64,000 nt of DNA from Blastomussa wellsi (Eukaryota; Cnidaria; Anthozoa; Scleractinia; Plerogyridae): NCBI GenBank assembly GCA_947652115.1, contig OX393562.1:8923374-8987373 (forward strand), written 5' to 3'. A program made the position numbers and the translations under genes. Shown here one piece after another: positions 39,485 through 51,092 of the stretch (the stretch's first letter is position 1; each line of letters begins with the position of its first letter). The notes below the pieces were generated by a model. That model was not told where the DNA came from and searched no databases. It saw only the letters and a list, made by a program, of their open reading frames with translations.

Positions 39485-39960
39485 AATGTTGATCAGACTG
39501 ATTACCATCGCAGGAATAGTGCTACAGATCTAACACTTCCTAAACCGAAGAGAGAGTTTCTAAAAAGAAGTTTTAAAAATAGCGGCGCAATGCTTTGGAA
39601 CCAACTCCCAAATGAAGCAAAACTAGCGGAATCGATACATTCATTTAACAAATGTATCTGAACGTAATTGGGTCATGTCATGCCACATGTGTTGATTTTC
39701 TACTTTTTGTACTTAGTTCATAATATGAACTTAGTTTAGTGTTATAGTTGAATATTTGTAATTAATAATGTACTTAGTTTATAATATATACTTAGTTTAT
39801 AGTAGTTGAATTTTTATGATCTACGATATTATTAATCTTATATTATTAGTTTTAGTCTCTTTTTATGTCTGTACAAACACGCCCTCCATGGAAACCAGCT
39901 GAGTGTTGTTGGGGCTAGCGTGTTTCTTTTAATTAAATAAAGTATACCTACCTACCTACC
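39485..39960 (+). mobile_element. LINE 3' fragment, right portion
   Basis: Begins with the AATGT duplication and continues the reverse-transcriptase C-terminus (DQTDYHRRNSATDLTLPKPK, then AMLWNQLPNEAKLAESIHSF) to TGA at 39659-39661. A 3' untranslated region with AATAAA follows and the tail is (CCTA)n. TACTGG follows directly (39961), matching 18235-18240. Confidence 0.85.
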
Positions 39961-41486
39961 TACTGGAGGAAGAAACAACTTCCAGAGAACACCATCGCAG
40001 TAGGACCACCTGGCGGTTGGCATTGCGCCACCTTGAACCAATCCATCAAGGCTCTCAAGTGGGTGGCGTGGCAAGAGCACAGATTGAGAGCGAATGCTTC
40101 TCCGTCCTGTGAACCAATCGCCGACCGCATACGACACGCCTTCAACGGTGGTGAAGTGCACGTGTTAACCCCTGCCCGTTCGTATCTGGTGGACGGTTTC
40201 GATCCAATCACCAACACCGTCTACGAGTTCCATGGATGTTTGTGGCACGGTTGTCCCACTTGCTTTCCCTACCGAAATCACAAAAGCATCCTCAGTGAAC
40301 GTACCTTTGGCGAACTCCACGAGGACACCAAGGCCAAAGAAGACATTCTTTTCAGCCAAGGGTACAATCTCGTGATCATCTGGGAATGCGAGTGGGACAG
40401 AAATGTATGACGGACACAGCCCTTAAAGCCTTCCTGTCGTCCATACACGTGGAAGAGCCCCTCAGCCCTCGGGACGTGTTCTTCGGAGGACGCATCAATG
40501 CCGTCACCCTTTACTCGTGTGTGGACAAGACCCAAGGGGAACGCATCAAGTACGTAGACGTCACCTCACTGTACCCTTGGGTGAACAAGTACGCCGAGTA
40601 TCCTGTGGGACACCCGACCGTAACCACTCACCCTGAGGACCAAGACATCCACCATTACTTCGGCATGGCAAAAGTAACCGTACTCCCTTCGTAGGAGCTT
40701 TTTCATCCAGTGCTGCCGTACCGTTGCGGTGGAAAGCTGGTCTTTACTCTCTGCCGTTCCTGCATGGAAACTGAAATGTCCAAACCGTTCGTGGACCGTT
40801 CTTGTGTGTGTCAACACTCTCCCGAAGAACGCATGCTCACCGGTACGTGGTTTTACGCCCGAGCTCGTCAAAGCCGAGGTGTGGCACTTTCCAGCGGAAC
40901 AGCGAAAGACCGGACTGTTCGCAAACTACGTGAACACGTGGTTGAAGGCCAAGCAAGAATCGGCGGGATATCCTCGTGGCGTCACTACTCCACAACAACA
41001 GCAGGAGTACGTAGCCAACTACGAGGAGCACGAGGGTATCGACACGGACTCTGTGGTGTACAAGTGGAAACCAGGTCTCGTCGACATTCCCCTGGGCCAC
41101 TTCCTCGGAGACATGACCGACGAACTGGAAGACCATAGACGACCAGACGACTACATCACAGAGTTCTTGTCGGGTGGCCCAAAAAACTATGGTTTCGTTT
41201 CAGACCAGGGTCAAGTATGCTGCAAGGTGCGAGGGTTTTCGCTGAAATTCCTTAAAAGAAACCTGTTACAGGAACTCGCAGATCCCCGAACAGATCGCAG
41301 AGACGTGGAGGTGATAAACCCGCACTTTTTCACACGGGATCCTGCCACGAAAAGACTAAAAGTATCACTGCGAACCAAACAGTACGGTCTAGTCTTCGAT
41401 AAGAGAGTGGTAGACTCCGTCCTACCCGTACGGATACAAGCAGGACTTGGACGAAAACGACGTGGAGATGGCCGAGCTTCTATGTG
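39961..41486 (+). pseudogene. P2: family B DNA polymerase, 3' part
   Basis: Resumes in PolB after the LINE (QSIKALKWVAWQEHRL). A nuclease-like segment (YEFHGCLWHGCPTCF) follows, then the palm motif DVTSLYPWVN at 40557-40586. TAG at 40692-40694 and a frameshift near 40850 break the frame. Around 41035 a deletion joins NYEEHEG to DTDSVVY (41041), removing the KxxxNSxxG region. The tail CCKVRGFSLKFL, VINPHFFTRDPATKRL is frameshifted near 41420. The polymerase could not work. Confidence 0.8.
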
Positions 41487-42101
41487 ATTTGTAAATTTTG
41501 TAAATATCATTGCGTTTTGTAAATACTTCCGGCTACAACGAGTCGGGGTGGCACCCCGATGATACCCTTTTCCACTCTTTTCGCTAGGTCAGGGATCCCA
41601 ACACGAGTCGCGGGAAACCAATCCCCGAGGAGTGCCACCATCTAGCGAAAGGACTGGAAAATAATACGCTCCCTTGTGGAGTGGGGGACCGGAAAGCAAC
41701 GATGACGTAACCTAGTCACTGATTGGTCAGTTCTAGATCGAGGCTACATCCACCTATTTATTGATGCGATCCAAAACATTCTTCCTTTTTGCAACATGGC
41801 CCCTTGCAGTCACAACCTCTACGCTCCACGCGTCTACGCAGTGACGTCATACTTATATCGATTTATATCGATTAGCCCTGGAAATCCGTGAGGCGGGTCC
41901 AGATCCTCTGTTGAGGACTGGGGCACAGTTTTCCACTCGTGGGCGCAGCCATCTTGTATTCCAAATATGGACACTACGACCGTTAAAAAATTCAAGTATT
42001 GGGTAATTTCGTGAGACGCTTTCTGATTGGTCGAGACGTGTCACGTGTGCTCTGAGCTGCTCTGTGATTGGTTACGGACCAAATAAGCGCCCTTAACTAC
42101 T
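41308..42101 (-). repeat. P2 right terminal inverted repeat
   Basis: Inverse of 6569-8018 without the Penelope fragment (~794 bp). It includes the PolB 3' end, the CTAGCGAAAG hairpin (41580-41655), the GATGGCTGCGCCCACGAG segment and the terminus CCTTAACTACT. Left and right copies differ at scattered sites, so P2 is old. Confidence 0.8.
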
Positions 42102-44973
42102 GAAATCAACGTCTGCCAATAAAGCTTCTAACTCCGCGAGCGACTCTATTTCAGCATCTGTCAATAAAGGCCTGGTGTATCCGAAAGCATTTGTATGGAT
42201 CCCATCATCTGCTATCCAGCATTTTGAATCAAACGCGGACAGAGAAATCTTGTTTACGTGCATGCCATTGATCTCATGCCCCTCACTTCGAAGAATGTTC
42301 ATTCCGTGCCATAACTGTTTCGCACCTAAAAGCATTTCCTTGTATGCATTATCTGTTTCTTGACAACGCACTTTTTTACGCCCTTTGCTTTTTTGATGTT
42401 TTTTTCGTCCGCCCTCAGAATCGAGTACATTTTCGACCTCAGACACACGCACTCTGCTATCGGCGTTCCAGCACATTCATCTTTCATCTTGCCCAAGGAC
42501 TTTTTGTTGGCGTTTGAGTGTAGTGGATGCTCCTTCGGGTAATCGCTCGTATCATAAAGAAGTTTGTTTCTTTCGATGTCTTTGTAGACGTCATCCGTTT
42601 CTATCTCAAGCAGAAGGCTGTCGGTGTCTGTGTACAAAACCTCGCACTTTGGGCCGTATTGTTTCTTAAGCTTGTTGTAGAAAAAGTCGTACATCAGGAT
42701 CTTGCTGTTGTCAAGGATTGTCATGCCCGTGTAAACAGGTTTATTCAGCAGCAGCTTGCTTTTATGCATGTGGATCCCCGCCATGTCGTTTGTAAATTCG
42801 GCAAACCTTGAGTACAAAGAGCTGGCAAGTTCCTTATTTTGTCCCTCTCGTTGCTGCGCACGATTTTTATGTCAACACGGTTGCGCAGGTTTTCCATGGT
42901 TTTGCCGAAAACTGAGTTGTTCATGAGCTTGTAAAAGTTCTTTTCAAAGTCTTTCTTTGCCTTTTTCCTGAACTCAGTATTCATCCTGATGTATGGCTCC
43001 ATCCAGCATTCCTGTTCGAGCTCGAGCACCCTGTGCACGCGTTTGAGTTTCATGCCCTGCTTCAGATAAAACTGAAGGTTTTTGTAATGCACGACATAGT
43101 TGTTTTTGTCTTCGAGTGTCGTCAGCAGATTCTTGCTGCCCGGGGGGGTTAAATCCAGGTCTTTCATTAAATTCTTTTGGGAGTCCGACATCCATTCCTT
43201 TTTCATAACTTTTTTCTCCGGTTCTGTGGGATATTCAAGATCAACCTCGAGAATCCACCCATTCTTCGCATTCTCTTTTTTCTTGAGGATCTCCTGCTCT
43301 GTGGGCATAACGCGGTTCCATTTGAAATCTCTTTTGGGGAGGGGCTTGCTCATTGCCCATCCGTAAAGGTTGTTTGCATCGAGATACATAATATATTTTT
43401 TCGGTTTGCTGGGGTCGCAGTCAGGGGTTGTTTGCCGTGGCGTACCTCTTGCTTACCATCGAGATTCCACCACGCATTCCACTTTCCACGAAGAGGTGCA
43501 TTTCAAGGTCAGCGAATAACTCCAGCTCGACTCCCGTCTTTTTCAAGAGCGCGTCCCAGCTCAGGCCTAGCGACGTGTAATAATTTGCCGGATCCAACCC
43601 GTACTGCTCTTGGCATAGGTTTCGGAAGTTCTCGAAAACATCAGCCAGCAGGGCGACATCAGTTTTCACGATAGTTGCCCAGCGTTTTGCATCGGAAAGC
43701 CTCCCAGACCATCCGCGCGTGCGCGTACTCTTGGTCCGTTATGTGCTCGTCATTGAGTTTGTTGTAAAACATCTGCTTGTCCGGTAGCCTTGTCTCGCTG
43801 AATCTCTCCCATGAGTCCATGTACTCGTAAGGGTAGATCCCGTTTTTGTAAGGCAGTTCGCTGCCTTCAGAGATGTTTGATGTTATTTTTAATGACTCCT
43901 TGGGGGGTTGCGCTTACAAGTGAATCAAGGCTTCCTTGCAGAAAGTTCAAGCTGTGAATGAAATGCAGATTCCCAACTGAAAATGTGTTGTATTTCTCCA
44001 TGTTGTTGGCGATGCATTTCACTTCTTTCTGCTGCTGAGACATCATTTGCATCAGGTGGTGTGCATCGAAGCCCCTCAGGTTGTGAAATACAACTGGTAT
44101 TGGGACTGTCGTGGGGTTTATTCGCAGTTTAAGATTACATGCGTTGTGCGCGGCTCCTTGGAACCTGCCCGTTATGTGGCAATGGTCTTTAACCGCGTCT
44201 CTGAAGTTTTTCTGAAGCAAAGGTTCTGCACAGAACAAACACGTTTCCTGATTGTTTGCTGCCCACTGGTCGCTTTTGTCTTTTATGTCATTCAATATTT
44301 TTAGTCTTATGAGATGTATTGTTTTCTGTGCTTCGTCAAAACAGTTTTTGTGGCTTTGACCACAATACATGTCTGTTGCATTGTTCCAACCCGGCAATGT
44401 GTTTCCAAACATGTTTCCTGATTGTTTGCTATCCATTGGTCGGTTTTGTCTTTTTTGCTTGTTAATCTTTCTTGCCTTATGAAATCTAATTCTTTCTGCG
44501 CTTTGTAAAAACATTTTTTGTGGCTTTGGCCGCTATATAAGTCAAAAGCATTGTTCCAAACTGGCAATGAGTCAAGGAATTGGTCTTTTATCAAACTTTT
44601 GTTACAAATATGGCAATCAGTTGCGTTTTTGAAGTTTTCCCAGTCTTCTACCGTCATAACAATCGGCTTGGGTGCGGCCAAGCTTTCTCTTATTACATCC
44701 TCCTCCTGCAGAATGTCACTTAGAAACGTTCCCACAGCATTTTCACCCCTGTAAACTTTTGACTTGGTAACTTCGCCGCCGCTTCTCACAACCATGTACG
44801 AATACCCGCATGCCTCCTGCAATTCGGTCTTCTCCGTGTATCTTTTTTGCTTGCTCTCTGGCCCACGCTAGCAGGCAGAAATCTTTCTGACCAATGCCTC
44901 AAAGTCTGCATATATCACGTACGGCACCTTCATCTGTTTGTGATGATTTTGAAAAGAAAGGGTGTTTTTCCCC
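42093..44973 (-). pseudogene. P1: family B DNA polymerase, C-terminal two thirds
   Basis: Same type as the P3 PolB. The 5' end is cut at 44973 by a foldback element; the exonuclease motif YADFEALVRK is near 44910. Other motifs: DANNLYGWAM (~43370), KLMNNSVFGKT (~42920), YTDTDSLLLEIE (~42610). TAG lies at ~44868, with several frameshifts (~44400, ~43860, ~43670, ~42830). A segment with WNNA..YSGQSHKKCF occurs twice in tandem. The C-terminus ends in P2 sequence (stop inside the P2 TIR) because P2 was inserted at its last codons. Confidence 0.8.
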
Positions 44974-45280
44974 AGTAGTATAGCATGAATGAAACGAATA
45001 ACACCTGATCATCACCGTTTAGTTTCCTGTTTTAAAGCTCCCAACGGCGAAAAACGGCAAGTTTGCGCATTGCTTACTCATTTGTTGAAGAGAGATTTCG
45101 AAGTGTCTGAAGACTCAGCTCCGACTTGTCGGAGCTGAGTCACCCACGGGAAAGTGAAATCTCTCTTCAACAAATGAGGAAGCAAATATGAAAACAAAAC
45201 TTCGCCGTTGGGAGCTTTAAAACAGGAAACTAAACGGTGATGATCTTAGGTTTTATTCGTTTAATTCAGGCTATACTACT
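44974..45280. mobile_element. Foldback MITE-like element
   Basis: The ends AGTAGTATAGC and GCTATACTACT are inverted. The whole 307-bp unit is largely palindromic: CATTTGTTGAAGAGAGATTTC pairs with GAAATCTCTCTTCAACAAATG. Its centre is CTCAGCTCCGACTTGTCGGAGCTGAG. No ORF. It truncates the P1 PolB. Confidence 0.75.
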
Positions 45281-45540
45281 TAGAAGAAGGACAACCCTGG
45301 CCGTTGACAGCAAAAACAGCGAGTTTGCACATCGCTTCCTCATTTGTTGAAGAGAGATTTCGAAATGTCTGAAGACTCAGCTCCGACTTGTCGGAGCTGA
45401 GTCACCCACAGGGAAGTGAAATCTCTCTTCAACAAATGAGGAAGCAAATATGCAAACAAAACTGCGCCGTTGGCAGCTAAACAGGAAACTAAAACGGTGA
45501 TAACAGGTGTGTATTCGTTTTCCTCAGGATATACTACTTG
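45281..45540. repeat. Second, partial copy of the foldback element
   Basis: Repeats the palindromic core and the right end (GATATACTACT) but lacks the left terminus. The bases following both copies match (GAAGGACAACCC), so this is a tandem duplication of element plus flank, not a second insertion. Confidence 0.7.
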
Positions 45541-45856
45541 TCGAGGAAGGACAACCCCCGGCCGGCGGTACGGGCAATTAGCAAGAAGCGGCACCATTTC
45601 AAACAGCACAATGTTGCGCGGAGGAAACAATTGCGTGTGGTTTATGCGGAATCGGAAAGAGAATTGTGGCAAAAAGTGTGTCGGAGTCTATTGCGGGTAG
45701 CACAACTTTCAGCTAAGAAGAGGAATGCAAAGGCCCGCACCATGCCGCAGCTGCGGCATTGGAGTTCTGTGCGATTTCCGTTTATGTCTTGCTTGCGGCG
45801 GGAACAGGCTTAGACAGCGGCAAAAAAAAATTTTTAACGTGTTTTGCACGAGCCAG
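45541..45856. other. Undetermined stretch before P4
   Basis: The open frame 45538-45813 (RRKQLRVVYAESERELWQKV) has no recognisable family and may be chance. Otherwise nothing is seen. It could be the outer end of P4 or older host sequence. Confidence 0.4.
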
Positions 45857-45980
45857 TTAGAGATTTGCATACTTGTTATTAAAACAAAGCAAACTTGTTG
45901 AAAATAACTCAATTAGATATTTGCATACTTGTTATTATATCAAAGGCAACTCAATTAGAGATTTTCTTACTTGTTATTAA
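45857..45980 (+). promoter_or_regulatory. P4: three repeats upstream of PolB with octamer-like site
   Basis: TTAGAGATTTGCATACTTGTTATTA occurs at 45857, a near copy at ~45913 (TTAGATATTTGCATACTTG) and a third at ~45953 (TTAGAGATTTTCTTACTTG). The first two contain ATTTGCAT, the octamer site. The last repeat ends 12 bp before the PolB ATG. This mirrors the repeated motif before the P3 PolB, though the sequence differs. Confidence 0.6.
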
Positions 45981-45992
45981 AAGCAAACTCAA

Positions 45993-48900
45993 ATGGCTGC
46001 AAAAGAAATTGGACAAGAAACGTTGCAGAATTTAGAACAAGAACTAGCGGAAATTGATTTAGAAACGTTGCATAATTTAGAACAAGAACTAGCGGAAATT
46101 GATTTTGAAAAAATGCTAGAACAAATACAAGCAGAAATTCAGAATGTGTTTGAAGATCGCATCCCCCACGAGGGCTAAGAGCGTCTACCCAAACCTCTAC
46201 TTTCAAAACCATACCGACCTAGAGCGCCCCCAAGGCAAAAAATACTGCCCAGAAAGTCAAATCGAGGGAGAACTACCAACAATGCATTGAATGGTTCTTT
46301 GTGGAACCAGAGGCTGAGGGGAGAACGGTAGCAGGGAGACGTTTCATAAGTTGGACGGTCCAAGGACAGGAAAAAAACCTCACAGAGTTTTTCATGAAAA
46401 AGATTCGAGAGAGAGTTAACACATTGATGCAAATTGATGACATCGAAAGACCGGACACAAAGTGGGTGTTCAGGGGCTATTCTGATGGCTTTGTGAAGGT
46501 TGTGCTTGACCGCCAGCCTTTGTTGGGCACAGGCCCCTTGCCAAACTGGCTGCGCAACCTTGCTCGTGGGCGTGTTGGTGCAATGGTGGCGCTGGACATC
46601 TACCGCAATAATTTGTGTCTCTGGCGCTGCATTGCTGTGCACCGAGACTCGCTACCACATCGAAGTACAGCAGCAGCACGTGAGCTTGCCAAGAGTTTCT
46701 TCAAACTCAAAACTAAACCAATCGACTGTTCAAAAACATTTCTTGATGAATTAGATAAGGTTTAAAAGCATCTCAACAAAGGGGTCGGTTTTTCAGATTG
46801 GCTCGGCATCAAGGTGTATGAGCCTGAGCGGCGGTTTGGCGAAGTGGTTTGAAACTCGCCGGGCAAGCTGACGAACATTCTGACAATCGGCATTTACAAG
46901 GGGAATGCCTTTGTCATAAAATACATAGAAAAGCTTGCGAAAACGTATGCATGTGTGGATTGCCGCGCGAGATTCACACAAGCTAACAATCTACAACGGC
47001 ATACCCAGACGTGTGCCCAAGGGAATACGCCCGGGCGTAAAAGTCGAAGCCCCGCGGACAGCTTATGAGAGGGTTTTTTAACCAAACAATCATACTTCCC
47101 CAGAATCGCTTCGGTGGCTAGACCAAGAAGCCAAGCGGCGGAAAATTCACATCCACCACGCAATGTGTGGACACGTAGGTGAGAGGTGAGTTGAGCAGGC
47201 ACCTGTCGACGGTTACAACCATGAAACAAAGACCGCGATACCACAGCTGCCAATGGCACGGGTGCCGAAAATGTTACCCGCACGATCGCGACAAAATCAT
47301 AGCCCATTTCGGTCAAACACGCGAAGACAGTATTTTGGCTACGCAGAGGCGTACAAAAACGCTCTGGGAGGCCGGTTACCGCGGAATCGAGGTTTCGGCG
47401 TGTGAAGTTGGGGAAATCGACGCCGAACCCCCGCAGACCGAAAGAAAAAGCTACCCGCACGCGATCCTGTACGATTTCGAGGCGTACGGTGACAATCGAG
47501 AGCGGAAGGAGCCCACGTCCATGCTCACGATCGAGAACGCGCACGTGCCAATCTCGGTGAGCATCGACGACACACTCGAGAGACGAGAGAGAGCCGATCA
47601 ACATCTGCGAAAGAGACCCCGCAGAGCTGGTACGCAAGTTTATGGAAGAGCTGGAGAGGCGCGGAAAAAACATCCGGGCCCAAGTCCTGGTGGAGTTTGT
47701 GCAACAAGACGTGTGCCTGCTGCCGAAAGCGCAGTGGCAAAAACTTGATGAATGGTGCAACCAGGTGCCAGTCGTCGGGTTCAACTCGGGCAGCTATGAT
47801 CTAAACCGGATCAAAAGCGACTTCGCTGACTGCCTTGCTGACACAACCAACAAAGTCAGAGTGGCAAAAAAGGAAACAAGATAATGTTCTTGTTGACCTG
47901 GGGCTTCCGTTTCCTTGACATAATAAACTACCTTGGCCCGGGAACCAGCTACGAAAAGTGGCTCCGAGCCTACGAATGCACAATGCAGAAATCGTGGTTT
48001 CCGTAAGACGGGTTCGATTCGCCCCAAAAGCTCGACTATCCAGGGCTCCCAGACTACCCAGCGTGGTACTCACACCTTCGCAGCGACTACGTGTTGACGA
48101 GAGATGAATGGGAGGGGTGCAAGCCCCTGTTCGAAGAAAAAGGCATGCGCACCTTCGCGGACTGGCTGCGCTACTACAACAATCTCGACGTGGCACCTGG
48201 CCTTGAGGCTTTGGAAAAGACGCGGGCCTTCTACACCGAAAAAGGAATCGACATCTTGAAAGACGCGGTCAGTGTCCCGATGGTGAGTTTACACTACTTA
48301 CTCCGGGAGCGGTCAAGAAAGGCGCGGATCAGTCAGGCGAAGAAGCGTACGAGATGTTGAAAGGAGCTGTGTTCGGAGGCCCGAGCCTCGTGTTCACGCG
48401 CTACCACGAAGTGGGGTTGACAAAGATAAGATCGCACCAATACGAAGACGCCCGTCTATGCAAAAAAATCTTATGGTACGACGCCAACGCCCTCTATCTT
48501 TCAACCATGTTGAGAGAAATGCCTTGCGTTGAGGAAAGGGTCGCCCACTACGCCGAAGACGACGAGTCCCAAAAGGAGGTGGTGGTGCCAGAGCTAACGC
48601 GCAGGCTCAAAGAAGGAAAATGGTTCGGATTTGCCGAAGTCGATATAGAGATTCCGGAGCACTTGTGCCCAAAGTTCGAGGAAATGTGCCCGTTCTTCTA
48701 CAACAAAAAGGTGCCGAACGAAGTTGTCGCAGAGCATATGCTACTGTACTTGCGACAAACAGGCAGAAAGCGCGGAGACGGGAAAAAACTCGTTGGCGCC
48801 CTGTCCGCAGAGAGACTGTTGCTGTACGCCCCTCTGCTGGGTTGGTATGTGGACCACGGGGCAGTGATCACACGTGTCCATCGGTCAATCAACTACCAAC

Positions 48901-49630
48901 CGGGCAAGATCTTACCCTGGTTCGTGGAGGAGGTCACCGAGGCGCGGCGGACAGGAGACGCGGGAAGGTTGTCGACAGATCCTTGCGAAGGGCGTATTTC
49001 TCCGATCTAGATGAGATCGGGCAGGCATATGAGCTGGAAAGCCGCAAGCCAAGGATCACAATCAGGCGGAAGTTTCAGGTTTGAATCGCTGTCTATCAGC
49101 TGGCAAAGCTGCGGTTGCTGGAATTCTGCTACGACTTTCTCGATGTATATTTCGACAGAAGAGATTTTGAGCTGATCCAGATGGATACAGACAGCAACTA
49201 CATGGCCATCTCCGGTGAGCGGCTCGAGGACCTTGTCAGGCCGGAGCTGCAAGCGGAATTCGAGACGCAAAAGAAGCAGTGGCTGGCTTGAGACAAATGG
49301 AGCGGCCGCACGCCCGGGCTCTTCAAACTCGAGTGCGAGGGCAGCCGGATGATCACGCTCTGCTCAAAGTGTTATTTCGTCGACGAACCGGGCGAAAAAA
49401 AGAGGTTCAGCATGAAAGGGATGTCGAAGAGGCAAAACGAGATAACCTGGCAGCGTTTCAAGACAGCTTTGGAAGGTAGCAAGGACATGGCAACCAACAG
49501 AGGTTTCAGGATGCGGGATGGCCGGATCGTCACTTATGAGCAGCAGAAACTGGGGCTCAGCGCTTATTACGACAAAAGGTGGGTGCTGCCCGACGGGATA
49601 CATACTAAACCGACCGAATTTCACATTTAG
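45993..49630 (+). pseudogene. P4: family B DNA polymerase of a different type
   Basis: N-terminus MAAKEIGQETLQNLEQELAE has a 15-residue unit repeated exactly in tandem. Next come TAA at 46176, a segment WVFRGYSDGFVKVVLD, and a zinc finger (YACVDCRARFTQANNLQRH). The exonuclease region has ILYDFEAYGD and VGFNSGSYDLNRIK. Palm motifs are WYDANALYLST (48477) and MDTDSNYMAI (49180); the region between is deleted. Many stops and frameshifts occur (46762, 46850, ~47600, ~48005, 48990, 49290). It ends GIHTKPTEFHI at TAG 49628-49630, overlapping the convergent integrase stop. Confidence 0.75.
46017..46106 (+). repeat. 45-bp exact-phase tandem repeat in the P4 PolB N-terminus
   Basis: Two 45-bp units (GAAACGTTGCAGAATTTAGA ...) encode ETLQNLEQELAEIDL and a near-identical copy, with only two base changes. 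The unit keeps the frame. Confidence 0.8.
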
Positions 49631-50624
49631 GAGATGTTTGACGGAGGAAGAGTGGTGTTTGGTGGGACAACCAGGAGCTCTTCACGCACAAAGCCGCGCT
49701 TGGGCCCGTCGTGCAATTAGTAGAGAACGGGTTGATTTGGTTTGATAAAAACTCTTTCTATGTTGTAAACTTTCAACGACCAGATCGGATCTGTGCCACT
49801 TCTTGCGCATCCTTCAAGCTCACCGGGTTGGTAGAGATAGCGAACTTGGGCAAGAGAGGGGAGGATTTTTTCGGCCTTTCCAACAGGCCTTCTAGGAGTT
49901 GTGGTGGGCTGTGCAGAAAAAGTGTTTTCTTTGATTGCTTCCGCAGGTTTTTTCCCCGTCAGCCGGGTGACTTCGTTGTTGAAAGCGGCAACAACTGCAG
50001 GAAGTCTTTTCACCCACGCAGTGGACCGCTCGCCAGGGGGGAGTCGCATTTCCACGGCGTACTGGTACCCGAACAACCGTTCGGCAAGGGTGCGGTTGAA
50101 ACGTTCAACAATGGCCTGGTCGCGGCGAATGTCAACGCGCCCGCGCCGCATATTCGTTTTGTGCTTTTCCATGATGTCTTTTACGGCGCCCATGAATTCG
50201 CGCCCGGGGTCAACCTGCAGCAGTTGAGGCCATTGGAGGGACGAGCGCTTGTAAATCTTCCGAAAGGCCTGGTCGACCTCATCAGAATTTTTCGAAGACA
50301 AGAGTTCGGCCTCTTTGTAGCAGCTGGCCACGTCGACAACAGTCAGCGCGTATTTGAAAACTTTCCGCCCACGAGCCGTTTGTCGTGTGGCAGAAAAGGA
50401 AGGTCCACCTGGTGGACCGCGTTGGGTGTGGACACCACGAATTTTGGTCGAGGAATGTGCCTCGGAGCGGGCAGGTATATCTGCCAGAGGGCTTGGCTTA
50501 CCAGCCACTTTTTTGCAGTGTCTTTTGGCACCTTGGCGGCCTCGGATAATTTTTTAACAGCGGCAAGGCCTTTCCAATATCCCCCCGGGCCGTAGTATAT
50601 CTTTGCGAGTTTGGCATCCATCAC
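49627..50624 (-). pseudogene. P4: retroviral-type integrase, one frameshift and one stop
   Basis: Starts MMDAKLAKIYYGPGGYWKGL. A frameshift near 50390 leads to ALTVVDVASCYKEAE (first Asp), LLQVDPGREFMG (second Asp) and DQAIVERFNRTLAERLFGYQ (Glu). TAA at 49717 (Tyr in P1) truncates the C-terminal tail; the original stop is at 49627-49629. All three DDE residues are visible, making it the best preserved catalytic core of the three copies. Confidence 0.8.
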
Positions 50625-50642
50625 TATTGGAGAGAAAAAAGT

Positions 50643-51068
50643 TTAAAGGAACCGGAAGGCTGCGTAGCTCAGAGCGTGCGCTTCGGCTCCCACAAACGTG
50701 AGTTCACCCCTTTTCTGCTGCTCGCTTGGCTGATAGAAATCAGAGAACTTGGGCTGTTTGGGAGGTGTCATCCGTTCTTCAGGGAGCACCCTATTGTAGA
50801 GTTTGAAGGCGTAGTCAGTGTTGGTGAAGTTCTGCTTGGCCTCCTCCTTTATTTGCACGGTTGTCGCAATCCAGTCGAGAAGTTTGGTGCGGTCACGTGC
50901 GTATTTTGCGTACGCAGCTTGATACGCCTCGAGAGCTTTATCATGCCGCACCTTTTCTTCTAGCGCTGCTTTGTCACCGCCCCCAAAAGCCCTCGCCAGA
51001 TAATTACCGCCGATGAAAGCCGCTGCGTTCAACACAGCCCCGCCAACCATAATCGCGACACTTGCCAT
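50643..51068 (-). CDS. P4: small conserved protein with hydrophobic N-terminus, intact
   Basis: 141 aa, MASVAIMVGGAVLNAAAFIG to YAAFRFL, preceded by TATATATAAG. Same family as 5340-5764 and 33717-34142. The conserved helix EAYQAAYAKYARDRTKLLDW is intact. Function unknown. Confidence 0.65.
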   Translation of the reverse strand: MASVAIMVGGAVLNAAAFIGGNYLARAFGGGDKAALEEKVRHDKALEAYQAAYAKYARDRTKLLDWIATTVQIKEEAKQNFTNTDYAFKLYNRVLPEERMTPPKQPKFSDFYQPSEQQKRGELTFVGAEAHALSYAAFRFL

Positions 51069-51092
51069 TTTTTCTTATATATATTTTTCACA

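Larger units (their letters stand above)
6569..42101 (+). mobile_element. Polinton P2, full length between TIRs, with nested insertions
   Basis: The ends begin AGTAGTTAAGGGCG and end with its reverse complement, the AG...CT arrangement typical of Polintons. Without the ~21.7 kb LINE+P3 block and the ~0.66 kb Penelope-like fragment it is about 13 kb. All recognised genes but one small ORF are on the plus strand, ending with PolB. The gene set (penton-like, adenain-like protease, packaging ATPase, phospholipase A2, PolB) is adintovirus/Polinton-like. No integrase was found, so it was lost or is unrecognisable. Confidence 0.85.

Noticed and set aside
46894..47784. 296-aa minus-strand ORF opposite the P4 PolB
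   Set aside because: Shadow; the plus strand carries the exonuclease motifs LYDFEAY and VGFNSGSYDL.
50676..50963. 95-aa plus-strand ORF opposite the P4 small gene
   Set aside because: Shadow of an intact gene with homologues in P1 and P3.
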